Translations under genes and position numbers: made by a program
The notes under the pieces: generated by a model
Database searches by the model: none
The model's input: the letters and a program-made list of their open reading frames with translations, nothing else
What the model was told of the DNA's origin: nothing
Shown: in pieces, positions 6,385-14,055 of the stretch
Layout: every line of letters begins with the position of its first letter
Numbering within the stretch: position 1 is the stretch's first letter
Assembly: GCA_041655035.1 (NCBI GenBank)
Contig: JBAZCN010000025.1
Location: 1 to 32,406, forward strand
DNA length: 32,406 nucleotides
Direction of reading: 5' to 3'
Source: NAT127 sp041655035
Lineage (GTDB): Bacteria > Pseudomonadota > Gammaproteobacteria > Pseudomonadales > Porticoccaceae

Positions 6385-6642
6385 ATGCAATCAGAGCAAA
6401 CCCAGGCATCCGAAAGCTGCCCCTTCGAGTTCAACTTCGATGCCGACACCTTCAAGGTGGGAGACACTGTAAGCTACCGGGTGCCCGAGAGCTTCGATGA
6501 GATGCCCTTTGTCGGCACCCTGCTGGAAGTGGGCGACGATTATGTCGTCATTTCCCCCAACGATCCCTCCGATCCGGACCGCCGCATGCGCGGTACCCGC
6601 GAGAGCCGCCCGGTGGTGTCCGCCAAGGAAGCCCTGGGCTGA
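6385..6642 (+). CDS. Small protein of unknown function, 85 residues
   Basis: I do not recognise this family. The product is acidic (many Asp and Glu), has no signal peptide or membrane segment, and is rich in short beta-prone stretches: KVGDTVSYRV, FVGTLLEVGDDYVVI. The pattern suggests a small beta-barrel with a loop ending in Arg-rich RRMRGTRESR. The ATG at 6385 is preferred over the one at 6373 because GGAG (6375-6378) lies 6 bp before it and overlaps the earlier ATG. It follows the cytochrome gene by 37 bp and may be co-transcribed. The coding signal is good: clear Shine-Dalgarno sequence, neighbour-like codon use and a sensible composition. Function unknown. Confidence 0.7.
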   Translation: MQSEQTQASESCPFEFNFDADTFKVGDTVSYRVPESFDEMPFVGTLLEVGDDYVVISPNDPSDPDRRMRGTRESRPVVSAKEALG

Positions 6643-6659
6643 CCCCGGGCCGTCGGGGT
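6642..6659. terminator. Stem-loop between convergent genes
   Basis: ACCCCG (6642-6647) and CGGGGT (6654-6659) pair around GGCCGT, starting at the stop codon of the 85-residue gene and 18 bp from the end of the opposing ATPase gene. There is no T-run. It may be a weak bidirectional terminator. Confidence 0.35.
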
Positions 6660-6676
6660 GCGGGCGGCCGGCGCCG

Positions 6677-7435
6677 CTAACGCCTGACGCTGAGCAGGAA
6701 CTGTTTTGCCGCCCGGCCGCTGCGCGAGGCTCTGGTCTGGGCGAACTGCTTGGCCTTCAGGTGCAAGGAGTCACGGTCGCCCTCGTAGTCGGGAAACAGG
6801 CTGTCGACAATAGCCAGGTACTGGGCCATGCTGCAGGGGTAAAACGACAGCCAGAGCCCGAAACGATCAGCCAGCGACAGCTTTTCCTCCACCGTGTCGC
6901 CGTAGTGCAATTCGCCATCGACGATGCGCACTCCGCTGTTCTCCGACTGGCGCTCGGGGATCAGATGACGGCGGTTGGAGGTCGCATAGACCAGTACGTT
7001 TTCCGGCGGCAACTCGATCGAACCCTCGAGCACGCTTTTCAGGTGCTTGTAGCCGGTCTCCCCTTCTTCGAAAGAAAGATCGTCGCAAAAGATGACGAAG
7101 CGCTGGGGCAGCTCGCGGATATCGTCGACGATCTCCGGCAGGTCCACCAGGTCGTCCTTGTCGATTTCGATCACCCGCAGCCCACGCCCGCCATAGCCAT
7201 TGAGCAGCGCCTTTATCAACGATGACTTGCCGGTGCCCCGGCTACCCCATAACAGGGCATTGTTGGCCGTCTCGCCGGCCAGGAATTTCTCGGTATTCGC
7301 CACCAGCGCCTGCTTCTGGCCATCGATGCCCAGCAAATCCTCCAGTCGCACCGGATCCATGCGCCGCACCGGCCGCAACGCCCCCGTCCTGGGCCGCCAT
7401 ACCGCGGCGATGGTGTCGCTCCAATCAATCGTCAT
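6677..7435 (-). CDS. AAA+ ATPase of the DUF815 family
   Basis: The 252-residue product is a single-domain P-loop ATPase. Walker A is GSRGTGKSS (64-72), Walker B is FVIFCDDLSF (113-122) and the sensor 1 region is ATSNRRHL (151-158). The lead-in MDPVRLEDLLGIDGQKQAL (about 26-44) is typical of the DUF815 family, which is widespread in proteobacteria but has no settled function. It should be cytoplasmic and resembles loader-type AAA+ proteins more than metabolic kinases. The ATG at 7435 has GGAG on the minus strand 9 bp upstream. It is divergent from the HTH protein gene, with a shared 114-bp gap, so the two may be regulated together. Confidence 0.88.
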   Translation of the reverse strand: MTIDWSDTIAAVWRPRTGALRPVRRMDPVRLEDLLGIDGQKQALVANTEKFLAGETANNALLWGSRGTGKSSLIKALLNGYGGRGLRVIEIDKDDLVDLPEIVDDIRELPQRFVIFCDDLSFEEGETGYKHLKSVLEGSIELPPENVLVYATSNRRHLIPERQSENSGVRIVDGELHYGDTVEEKLSLADRFGLWLSFYPCSMAQYLAIVDSLFPDYEGDRDSLHLKAKQFAQTRASRSGRAAKQFLLSVRR

Positions 7436-7549
7436 TTCATATCACTCCTCGATCAGTAACCGACCTCCGGGCACGAGCCCTTCGCCATCTCGCTTATTTT
7501 TGCACGACGGAGTACATTTCTCCGACAGCCCGGACAAGAGCAACCCGAC

Positions 7550-8209
7550 ATGGCAACCAGTGGCAAAGACGGCAAGTCCACCGGAAACGACAAAAACACC
7601 ACCGAGCGCCACGGCGGCGCCTTCGACATGCTGCTGCGCGGTCTCCAGGAGCTGACCACCCAGACCTGGTCAAAGCAGCCCGGCAATCTCCTCGACCTGC
7701 TGATGCGCACCCCTGACGCCATGGTGCAGATGGGCCGGGCGGGAAAATACCTCAAGGATCTGCGTGAAGTGGCGGGGCTCACCATCGACGATCTCGCCGG
7801 CGCGCTCCACCTCGACAGCCCGGACCTGCTGAGCGCCATCGAGGAGGGGCGCAGCCCGGTCAACCTCGACATGCTCTACCGTCTCGCCTCGTTCCACGCC
7901 CGCAACGACCCGATGGGCTTTGTCTTCGACTACAGTCGCGAATACGCTCCGCTGCAGTGGCAACTGCTGCGCTTGACGGGAATGGACAAACTGTTGATCA
8001 GCGCCGAGCGCGAACTCAAGTTCATCAACCTCTATCGCGCACGGGACCGGGCGCGGGCCCTCGATGACGGCGAGTTCGAGCAGGTTGTGGCGTTTCTCGG
8101 CCAGGCGCTCGACCTGGCGCTGGATTTCAACGACAAGCCCCTACCTCCCCGAGCCGCCCCGACGGACAGGAAAGGCCGCGCAGCCAAGAAGCGGCCTGCC
8201 CGGGAATGA
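7550..8209 (+). CDS. Helix-turn-helix protein of unknown function
   Basis: The 219-residue product has a Cro/XRE-like HTH at about residues 68-112 (LKDLREVAGLTIDDLAGALHLDSPDLLSAIEEGRSPVNLDML). The N-terminus is polar and probably disordered. The C-terminal part is helical and ends in a Lys/Arg-rich tail (RKGRAAKKRPARE). It is likely a cytoplasmic DNA-binding regulator, but I do not know its targets. The start ATG at 7550 has only a weak Shine-Dalgarno sequence. A short inverted repeat CGGAG-N7-CTCCG (7508-7524) lies just upstream and could be an operator. It is divergent from the DUF815 ATPase. Its stop codon falls inside the left arm of an 11-bp inverted repeat. Confidence 0.75.
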   Translation: MATSGKDGKSTGNDKNTTERHGGAFDMLLRGLQELTTQTWSKQPGNLLDLLMRTPDAMVQMGRAGKYLKDLREVAGLTIDDLAGALHLDSPDLLSAIEEGRSPVNLDMLYRLASFHARNDPMGFVFDYSREYAPLQWQLLRLTGMDKLLISAERELKFINLYRARDRARALDDGEFEQVVAFLGQALDLALDFNDKPLPPRAAPTDRKGRAAKKRPARE

Positions 8210-8235
8210 CCGAGCGGGCGCGCCCGGTCATTCCC
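8202..8235. terminator. Long inverted repeat between convergent HTH and aminotransferase genes
   Basis: GGGAATGACCG (8202-8212) and CGGTCATTCCC (8225-8235) are perfect 11-bp complements around a 12-nt loop that contains the self-complementary GGGCGCGCC core. The left arm includes the TGA of the HTH gene; the right arm ends 8 bp from the stop of the opposing gene. No T-run follows. It should fold into a very stable hairpin in transcripts from either side and probably limits read-through or protects 3' ends. Confidence 0.55.
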
Positions 8236-8243
8236 CGCGGCGA

Positions 8244-9443
8244 TCAATCCACCAGCACGACAGCCAGGGAGTCGGTCAGGTAATCGATGTTGGCCTCGCT
8301 GATGCCGGCGATATTGATACGGCTCGACCCCACCACATAAATACCAAATTCATCCCGCAACCGGGCAATCTGCGCATGATTGATCCCGAGAAAGGAAAAC
8401 ATGCCAAATTGCCGCTGGATGAAGGAGAAATCCTGCCCAGGGGTCTTTTCCGCCATCTTGCTCACGAACAGCGCGCGCAGGCCGTTCATCCGGTCGCGCA
8501 TTTCGGTCAGCTCGGCGACCCATTCTGCCCGCAGTTGCTCATCCTGCAGCACCATGCCCGCCAGGAAGCCGCCGTGGGCCGGGGGCATCGAGTAGATGGC
8601 CCTGGCGATATTGGCAAAATGCGATTCCGCCGCGCCAGCCTTGTCGGCACTCTGGGCGATGGCGGTAATACTGCCGGTGCGCTCCCGGTAGAGGCCGAAG
8701 TTCTTCGAGCAGGAACTGACCACCAGGACATCGGGAACCTTATCCGCCAGCAGGCGAATGCCCTGGGCATCCTCGTCGAGGCCGGTGCCGAATCCCTGGT
8801 AAGCCAGATCGACGTAAGGCAGCAGGCCTTTGCGCTCCAGCAGTTCGGCGATCTGCTGCCAATGCTCCAGGGTCAGGTCCGCCCCACAGGGGTTATGGCA
8901 ACAGCCGTGAAGCAAGACCGCATCGCCAGGGGCGGCCCGATCCGCCAGCGTCGCCAACATATCGTCGATACGGATGGTGCGGCTGGCCTGGTCGTAATAG
9001 GGGTAGATCTCCGTTTTGAGTCCCGCGCCCTGAATCACCGGGAAATGGTTGGCCCAGGTGGGATCGCCAACCCACACCGTAGCGGTCGGATTCATCCGCT
9101 TGATGGCTTCAGCGCCGATACGCAAGGCTCCGGTGCCGCCCGGCGTCAGCACCGAACGCACCCGCCCGTCGCGCACGGCGTTGTGGCCAGCGCCGAGGAT
9201 CAGCTTGATCATCCCGTCGTTATAGGCTTCGACGCCCACCTGGGCGATGTAGGACTTGGTGTCTTCCTCGTCGAACAGCCGCTGCTCCGCCGCCTTGACG
9301 GCGCGCATCACCGGCGTCCGGCCATCCTCGGTCTTGTAGACACCCACCCCAAGGTCGACCTTGGTGGTGCGCGCGTCCTTCTTGAAAGCGGCGGTCAGGC
9401 CGAGAATGGGGTCGGGGGGCAGGGCTTCCAGGACGTTGAACAT
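8244..9443 (-). CDS. Class I aspartate/aromatic amino acid aminotransferase
   Basis: This PLP enzyme transfers amino groups between aspartate or aromatic amino acids and 2-oxoglutarate, in the cytoplasm. The 399-residue product matches the AspC/TyrB subgroup: it begins MFNVLEALPPDPILGL, has PGGTGALRIG (101-110), Trp130 that stacks on PLP, the PLP Lys247 in SSCSKNFGLYRERTG, and the substrate Arg375 in GSSRINIAG. The usual HNPTG loop reads HNPCG (183-187). AspC and TyrB cannot be told apart by eye, so no symbol is given. The start at 9443 has GAGG on the minus strand about 5 bp upstream; the frame extends further but that part overlaps murU and does not match. A promoter is predicted at 9510-9538. 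Confidence 0.92.
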   Translation of the reverse strand: MFNVLEALPPDPILGLTAAFKKDARTTKVDLGVGVYKTEDGRTPVMRAVKAAEQRLFDEEDTKSYIAQVGVEAYNDGMIKLILGAGHNAVRDGRVRSVLTPGGTGALRIGAEAIKRMNPTATVWVGDPTWANHFPVIQGAGLKTEIYPYYDQASRTIRIDDMLATLADRAAPGDAVLLHGCCHNPCGADLTLEHWQQIAELLERKGLLPYVDLAYQGFGTGLDEDAQGIRLLADKVPDVLVVSSCSKNFGLYRERTGSITAIAQSADKAGAAESHFANIARAIYSMPPAHGGFLAGMVLQDEQLRAEWVAELTEMRDRMNGLRALFVSKMAEKTPGQDFSFIQRQFGMFSFLGINHAQIARLRDEFGIYVVGSSRINIAGISEANIDYLTDSLAVVLVD

Positions 9444-9509
9444 AGATCCTCGCAGAACAGGTTGGATGATGGTGGCGGCCGCCCGGAGCGGAGGCCCGCA
9501 CTGGGGCGC

Positions 9510-9538
9510 ATTGTAGTGGAGCGGCAAAAAATTATCAG
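9510..9538 (-). promoter_or_regulatory. Predicted sigma70 promoter of the aminotransferase gene
   Basis: On the minus strand CTGATA (9538-9533) and TACAAT (9515-9510) are separated by 17 bp; they match consensus in four and five of six positions. The -35 box overlaps the murU stop codon. Transcription would start near 9503, giving a leader of about 60 nt. Confidence 0.5.
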
Positions 9539-10266
9539 GCGATTTGAGCGCGCATTCGGGGTTTTTGCGAGGCATCCAGCACTTTGCCGGCGAGCCGTCC
9601 GTTGAGCAGATTGAGGCGCTCGACGGTGCCCACATCCCACCACTGCCCATCGAACACCTCACCCGAGACGCTGGCGGCGCGGATGCTGCCCGCCAGCACG
9701 TCGCGCAATGGAAAGCACTCGGACGCCGCCGGGTAAAGGGCAAAGATTTCCGGCCGCATCACACTGATGCCACTGAAGGTGTAGGTTTTTTTGTCGGGTT
9801 CCGGGTAACCGACGCGGCCGTCGTCGCCCACCACGAAATCGCCCACCACCTTGAACGGCGGGTTGGGCACCAGCACCAGGTGGGCATCGATATCTTCAGA
9901 CCAGTCCCGCTCCACCAGGCTGGCGAAGGGATAGTCGGTCCAGACATCGCCATTGACCACCAGAAACGGCGCCGGCCCGAGCAGCGGCAGGGTGCGGCGG
10001 ATGCCTCCGCCGGTTTCCAGCGGTTCGCTCTCGCGGGACCAGACGATACGGACACCGAAGCGTGAACCATCGCCGAGGAAGCATTCGATCTTTTCGCCAA
10101 GCCAGGAGGTGTTGATGACGATCTCGCGAATACCCGCAGCGGCGAGCCGTTCGACGTGGTATTGGATCATCGGTTTGCCGCCCACGTCGAGCAGGGGCTT
10201 GGGAGTGGTTTCTGTCAGGGGGCGCAAACGTTCGCCAAAGCCCGCAGCAAGAATCATTGCCTTCAT
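9535..10266 (-). CDS. murU: N-acetylmuramate alpha-1-phosphate uridylyltransferase MurU
   Basis: MurU converts MurNAc 1-phosphate and UTP to UDP-MurNAc in the peptidoglycan recycling route that bypasses MurA and de novo UDP-MurNAc synthesis (described in Pseudomonas putida). The 243-residue product has the nucleotidyltransferase signature LAAGFGERLRPLTETTPKPL (6-25) and the metal-binding VNGDVWTD (104-111). It is somewhat longer than the P. putida enzyme. The start ATG at 10266 has AGGAG 9 bp upstream. It lies 19 bp downstream of amgK on the same strand; this pairing separates it from generic glucose-1-phosphate nucleotidyltransferases and supports the MurU call. Confidence 0.9.
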   Translation of the reverse strand: MKAMILAAGFGERLRPLTETTPKPLLDVGGKPMIQYHVERLAAAGIREIVINTSWLGEKIECFLGDGSRFGVRIVWSRESEPLETGGGIRRTLPLLGPAPFLVVNGDVWTDYPFASLVERDWSEDIDAHLVLVPNPPFKVVGDFVVGDDGRVGYPEPDKKTYTFSGISVMRPEIFALYPAASECFPLRDVLAGSIRAASVSGEVFDGQWWDVGTVERLNLLNGRLAGKVLDASQKPRMRAQIA

Positions 10267-10285
10267 AGAATCAGTCTCCTGCCTG

Positions 10286-11308
10286 TCACCAGGGCCGGTA
10301 CCAGGGCTGGGTCTCGACTGCGGGCAGCAGCCGATCGCCAAGCCATTGGTTGAGTTGGGCAAATTCCGTGTAGTGTTGCGTCACCTCCAGGGTGTAACGC
10401 AGGACGAGTGGCAGGTCGTCGAGATAGCGGGCCTTGCCGTCCCGCAACCACAACCGGGCGAAGATACCCAGCACCTTGATATGGCGCTGCAGCCCCATCA
10501 GGTCGAACCAGGCCAGCAGTTGGTCGTCGTCGACAACCTGGCCGGCGCCGACGGCAGGCCAGGCGCGGCGCAGGAAATCGAGCGCGCGCGCCCTGACCTG
10601 CGAAGCCGGCCAGCGAATATAGCAATCCTTGAGCAGTGATACCAGATCATAGGTGAAAGGACCGATCACAGCGTCCTGGAAATCCACTACCCCGACTTCG
10701 CCGCCGGCCATCCACAACAGGTTGCGGGAATGGTAGTCGCGGTGCACCACCACCTGGGGCTGGGCCAGCGCCGAGTCCAGCAGGATGGCGAAACTGTCGG
10801 CCAGTAGTTGTCGCTCGGCGCCATCGAGCCGCAGGCCGAGCAGTCCTTCGACAAACCAGTCGGAAAACAGCGCCATTTCATCGAGCAGCAGCCGCTCGTC
10901 GTAGGCGGGGAAAATCTCCGGGTCGGGAGGAACCCGCTGGATTGCGTACAGCGTGCGTTCGGCGGCGCCATAGAGCAGCGCCTGGGAATCGGCGCCGAGC
11001 AACGGCAGAAAGAGCTGGTCGCCGAGGTCTTCGAGCAGCATGAAGCCGCGCTCATAGTCCACGGCATGAACTGCTGGCACATGCACGCCGGCATGGCGCA
11101 AGGCGCGCCCCTTGACGACGAAGGCGGGGTTGTTTTCGCGTTCGGGAGGAGCGATCACCGCGATCAGGCTCGGCGCGGTATCGAGGCGATAGTAGTGCCG
11201 AAAACCGGCGTCACCGGTAACGGGTGTCGCCCGTATGGACGAAACGGCCGCCACGAAATCCGGCAGGGATTCCCGCGCCCACGCACACAGCGAAGCCACC
11301 TCAGCCAT
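10286..11308 (-). CDS. amgK: N-acetylmuramate/N-acetylglucosamine kinase AmgK
   Basis: AmgK phosphorylates MurNAc and GlcNAc at the anomeric position, supplying MurU in cell-wall recycling. The 340-residue product is an APH-type kinase: VVHRDYHSRNLLW (187-199) holds the catalytic Asp and Asn, and VVDFQDAVIGPFTYDL (207-222) holds the metal-binding Asp. The start is ambiguous: TTG at 11323, ATG at 11314 or ATG at 11308. The last is chosen because GGGG lies 6 bp upstream. It is divergent from lptD with a gap of about 134 bp, the same arrangement as in Pseudomonas. A TAGAAT box on the minus strand (11337-11332) may be its -10 element; no good -35 is visible. Confidence 0.9.
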   Translation of the reverse strand: MAEVASLCAWARESLPDFVAAVSSIRATPVTGDAGFRHYYRLDTAPSLIAVIAPPERENNPAFVVKGRALRHAGVHVPAVHAVDYERGFMLLEDLGDQLFLPLLGADSQALLYGAAERTLYAIQRVPPDPEIFPAYDERLLLDEMALFSDWFVEGLLGLRLDGAERQLLADSFAILLDSALAQPQVVVHRDYHSRNLLWMAGGEVGVVDFQDAVIGPFTYDLVSLLKDCYIRWPASQVRARALDFLRRAWPAVGAGQVVDDDQLLAWFDLMGLQRHIKVLGIFARLWLRDGKARYLDDLPLVLRYTLEVTQHYTEFAQLNQWLGDRLLPAVETQPWYRPW

Positions 11309-11390
11309 CGACATCCCCAGCAAAAGCGGGAATTCTAGCGCAAATCACCGCAATATTGGCCGCAGCGCCCGCAGATGGGTAAACTTGCTG

Positions 11391-11396
11391 TAAAAT
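11391..11396 (+). promoter_or_regulatory. Possible -10 box (TAAAAT) of the lptD operon
   Basis: TAAAAT preceded directly by TG lies 46 bp before the lptD start, in the divergent amgK-lptD gap. It matches the -10 consensus in five of six positions. No convincing -35 box is found at 16-18 bp, and no clear sigmaE-type GGAACTT/TCTGA pair was seen. Confidence 0.3.
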
Positions 11397-11442
11397 CCCT
11401 CTCTTTACTTCAGACCGCCAATCAAACCGAGCAGATTATTCA

Positions 11443-14052
11443 ATGGGCTGGACCTCATTTGGTGCACGCAAACCGCTTTATACCGCGGTCTACGGTTATC
11501 TTCTCGCCATCTCCGGCGTCGCGGCAGGCGCCGACGAAGTGCAGAACCAATGGTCGTGCCACGCCGGCGCCGATGGCAACTGGCAATGCAATGAAGCGCC
11601 CCTGACCGGCCCATCCTACTCCCGGCCCGAGGCGCGCCCCGTCGCCGGCCCGCTTCAGCAGGAGGACGACGAACCCCGCATCCATCTGCCGCGCAATCTC
11701 GACTGGGTGCCCGAAGAGGCCCTCACCGAGGCCGAGCGGGAATTGATGCGCAGCAATTGCTGCGGCGCCTACGTCGAACCACCCCGCGACTACCAGGATT
11801 CGGCTCTCGACCCCGATGAGGCGTCGATGCGGGTCAGCGCCACCACCACCGAGGCCAGGGGCAACGTCGCCACCCTCGAGGGCGATGTCCAGGTATCCCA
11901 GGGTTACCGGCAGGTGCGCAGCAACAGCGCGGTGGTTGACCAGGACAACCGTACCGTAGAGCTCAGCGGCAATATCAATTTTCGCGAACCGGGAATCCTG
12001 CTCCTTGGCGAACACGCCCTGCTGGACGTCGACACCGGCAACGCCGACGTCGACAATGCCACGTTCCTGCTGCACCGCAGCGGCGTCAGGGGCACTGCCG
12101 AGAACCTCAAGAAACGGGACACCAACCTCATCTACGTGGACAACGCCACCTACACCACCTGCGAGCCGGGCAACAATGCCTGGCAGCTGAAAGCGGCCGA
12201 TATCGACATCGATACCGTCCGCGGGGCAGCGGTGGCCAAGCATGTCCGCCTCGAGGTCAAGGACTGGCCGATACTGTACATCCCCTGGATTCGCTTCCCG
12301 ATCTCCAACAACCGCGCCTCCGGCCTGCTCTATCCGGTGATCCAGGTAGGCAACGAAAACGGCGTCGATTACTCCCAGCCGATCTACCTCAACCTGGCCC
12401 CGAACTACGACGCCACCCTGACCCCGCGCTACGTCCAGGAGCGCGGAGCGATGTTGGAAACGGAGTTCCGCTACCTCAACCGCTGGAGCGAAACAGCCGT
12501 TGCCGGCGGCTACCTGTGGGACGATGACGGCGGCGACGTCAGCCGCGAAGTCACCGCCGCCGGCATCCGCCAGCCCTACCAGGGCGACGATCGCTGGCTC
12601 GCCAGTGTCCAGCACCTGGGCGGCATCGGCTATCGCTGGAACACTCTCATCGACTACACCGACGTCAGCGACCCAGACTATTTTCGCGACCTCGGCACCG
12701 CCACCCTCGAATCGAACAGCCGCAGCCACCTCAATCAGCAGATCGCCACCGGCTACGTCACCAACAACTGGAATTTCAGGGTCCAGGCACAGGAGTTCGA
12801 AACGCTGATCAGGGGCGGCCTTGAGCAATACAAGCAACTGCCCAGACTCGATGCCAACGGTCAGTACCGTCTTCCCGGCGACCTGATCGTCAATCTCCGC
12901 CAGCATTACGTGATGTTCGACCACAGCGAAGACGACCTGATCGGCTCCGGCACTTTCCTGACCCGCGACAGCAAGAACACCACCGTGACCGGCAGCCGGC
13001 TGCGGGCCGACTACGCTCTGACCTGGGACAAGCAGTGGCTGTGGGGCTTCTTCAAGCCCAGCGCCAAAATCAAGTATGCCAGTTACGATCTCGACAACCC
13101 GTTGCTCGACCAGACCGATGACAGCCCCGATGTGCTGGTGCCTGTGACCAGCCTGGATGCCGGCCTCTATTTCGAAAAACGCAGCGGCTGGCCCGGTGGC
13201 TATATCCAGACCCTCGAGCCGCGCCTGTTCTACCTCAGGTCGGAGTACGAGGACCAGTCGGCCATCCCCAATTTCGACACGTCGGACCTCACCTTCAGCT
13301 ACCAGCAGCTGTTTCGCGACGACCGCTTTTCCGGCGGCGATCGCATCGGCGACACCGAGCAGGTCACCGTCGGCGTAACCTCGCGGCTGATCAACGCCGA
13401 CACCGGCATCGAACACCTGCGTTTCAGCCTCGGCCAGATCTACTACCAGGATGAGCGCCGGGTAACGCTGAATCCGACGCTGACCGATGATCTCACCCGG
13501 GATACATCCGATATCGCCGCCGAGCTCGCCGCCACCTTCTGGCGCCACTGGCGCCTGCAGACCGACCTGCTGTTCAACGAGCAGGATGGCGCCATCAACA
13601 AAGGCAGTGCCGCGCTGCGTTACAACGACCGCCAGGGCGCGGTGTTCAATCTCGTCTACCGCTACACCCGCCGCGACAATCTGCTTTACCAATTCGCGTC
13701 CCACGGCACCCGGTTCGACACCATTCGCGCCGACATCGACCAGATCGATGCTTCGTTCGTCGTGCCGATATCCGACAACTGGAACCTGCTGGGCCGCTAC
13801 AACCAGGATCTCAAAACCAACCAGGAACTAGAAACCTTTGCCGGCCTCGAATACTCCAGTTGTTGCTGGCGCGCCGCCCTGGTCGCTCGACGCTGGGTCG
13901 ACCGCGACGACGCGCTCATCCTCGCCGACGACCTCGACCATCGTACCGGCCTCTTCCTGCAAATCCAGTTCAGAGGTCTGGCCGGCACAGGAACCCGTGT
14001 CAACAGTATCCTTACTGAAGGCATTTACGGCTATCAACCCCCGGAACCCTGA
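11443..14052 (+). CDS. lptD: LPS-assembly protein LptD
   Basis: LptD is the outer-membrane beta-barrel that, with LptE, inserts lipopolysaccharide into the outer leaflet. The 869-residue product has a signal peptide (about residues 1-30, cleaved near AAGA), a Cys-containing N-terminal segment, a periplasmic OstA-type beta-jellyroll domain at about 130-260 (ATLEGDVQVSQGYRQVRSN onward) and a long C-terminal barrel. Cysteines are at 39, 49, 106, 107, 240, 807 and 808; the 807-808 pair and 240 correspond to the disulfide-forming cysteines of E. coli LptD. The start at 11443 lacks a strong Shine-Dalgarno sequence but gives a sensible signal peptide. It heads lptD-surA-pdxA-rsmA-apaG-apaH; SurA chaperones LptD, so the pair is functionally linked. 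Confidence 0.96.
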   Translation: MGWTSFGARKPLYTAVYGYLLAISGVAAGADEVQNQWSCHAGADGNWQCNEAPLTGPSYSRPEARPVAGPLQQEDDEPRIHLPRNLDWVPEEALTEAERELMRSNCCGAYVEPPRDYQDSALDPDEASMRVSATTTEARGNVATLEGDVQVSQGYRQVRSNSAVVDQDNRTVELSGNINFREPGILLLGEHALLDVDTGNADVDNATFLLHRSGVRGTAENLKKRDTNLIYVDNATYTTCEPGNNAWQLKAADIDIDTVRGAAVAKHVRLEVKDWPILYIPWIRFPISNNRASGLLYPVIQVGNENGVDYSQPIYLNLAPNYDATLTPRYVQERGAMLETEFRYLNRWSETAVAGGYLWDDDGGDVSREVTAAGIRQPYQGDDRWLASVQHLGGIGYRWNTLIDYTDVSDPDYFRDLGTATLESNSRSHLNQQIATGYVTNNWNFRVQAQEFETLIRGGLEQYKQLPRLDANGQYRLPGDLIVNLRQHYVMFDHSEDDLIGSGTFLTRDSKNTTVTGSRLRADYALTWDKQWLWGFFKPSAKIKYASYDLDNPLLDQTDDSPDVLVPVTSLDAGLYFEKRSGWPGGYIQTLEPRLFYLRSEYEDQSAIPNFDTSDLTFSYQQLFRDDRFSGGDRIGDTEQVTVGVTSRLINADTGIEHLRFSLGQIYYQDERRVTLNPTLTDDLTRDTSDIAAELAATFWRHWRLQTDLLFNEQDGAINKGSAALRYNDRQGAVFNLVYRYTRRDNLLYQFASHGTRFDTIRADIDQIDASFVVPISDNWNLLGRYNQDLKTNQELETFAGLEYSSCCWRAALVARRWVDRDDALILADDLDHRTGLFLQIQFRGLAGTGTRVNSILTEGIYGYQPPEP

Positions 14053-14055
14053 TCC

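Noticed and set aside
7508..7524. CGGAG-N7-CTCCG upstream of the HTH gene as a firm operator
   Set aside because: Arms of only 5 bp are expected by chance in a window of this size; mentioned as a possibility only.
11360..11442. SigmaE-type promoter for lptD, as in E. coli
   Set aside because: GTAAACTT at 11379-11386 resembles the -35 motif slightly, but no fitting -10 motif follows at the required distance.
11455..13704. A 749-codon open frame on the strand opposite lptD
   Set aside because: It is a shadow of lptD, kept open by codon bias in GC-rich DNA. It has no recognisable domain, and lptD is certain on the other strand. The same holds for long antisense frames over ispA (2720-3904), pdxA (15245-16291), rpoA (18834-19868) and secY (21382-22890).
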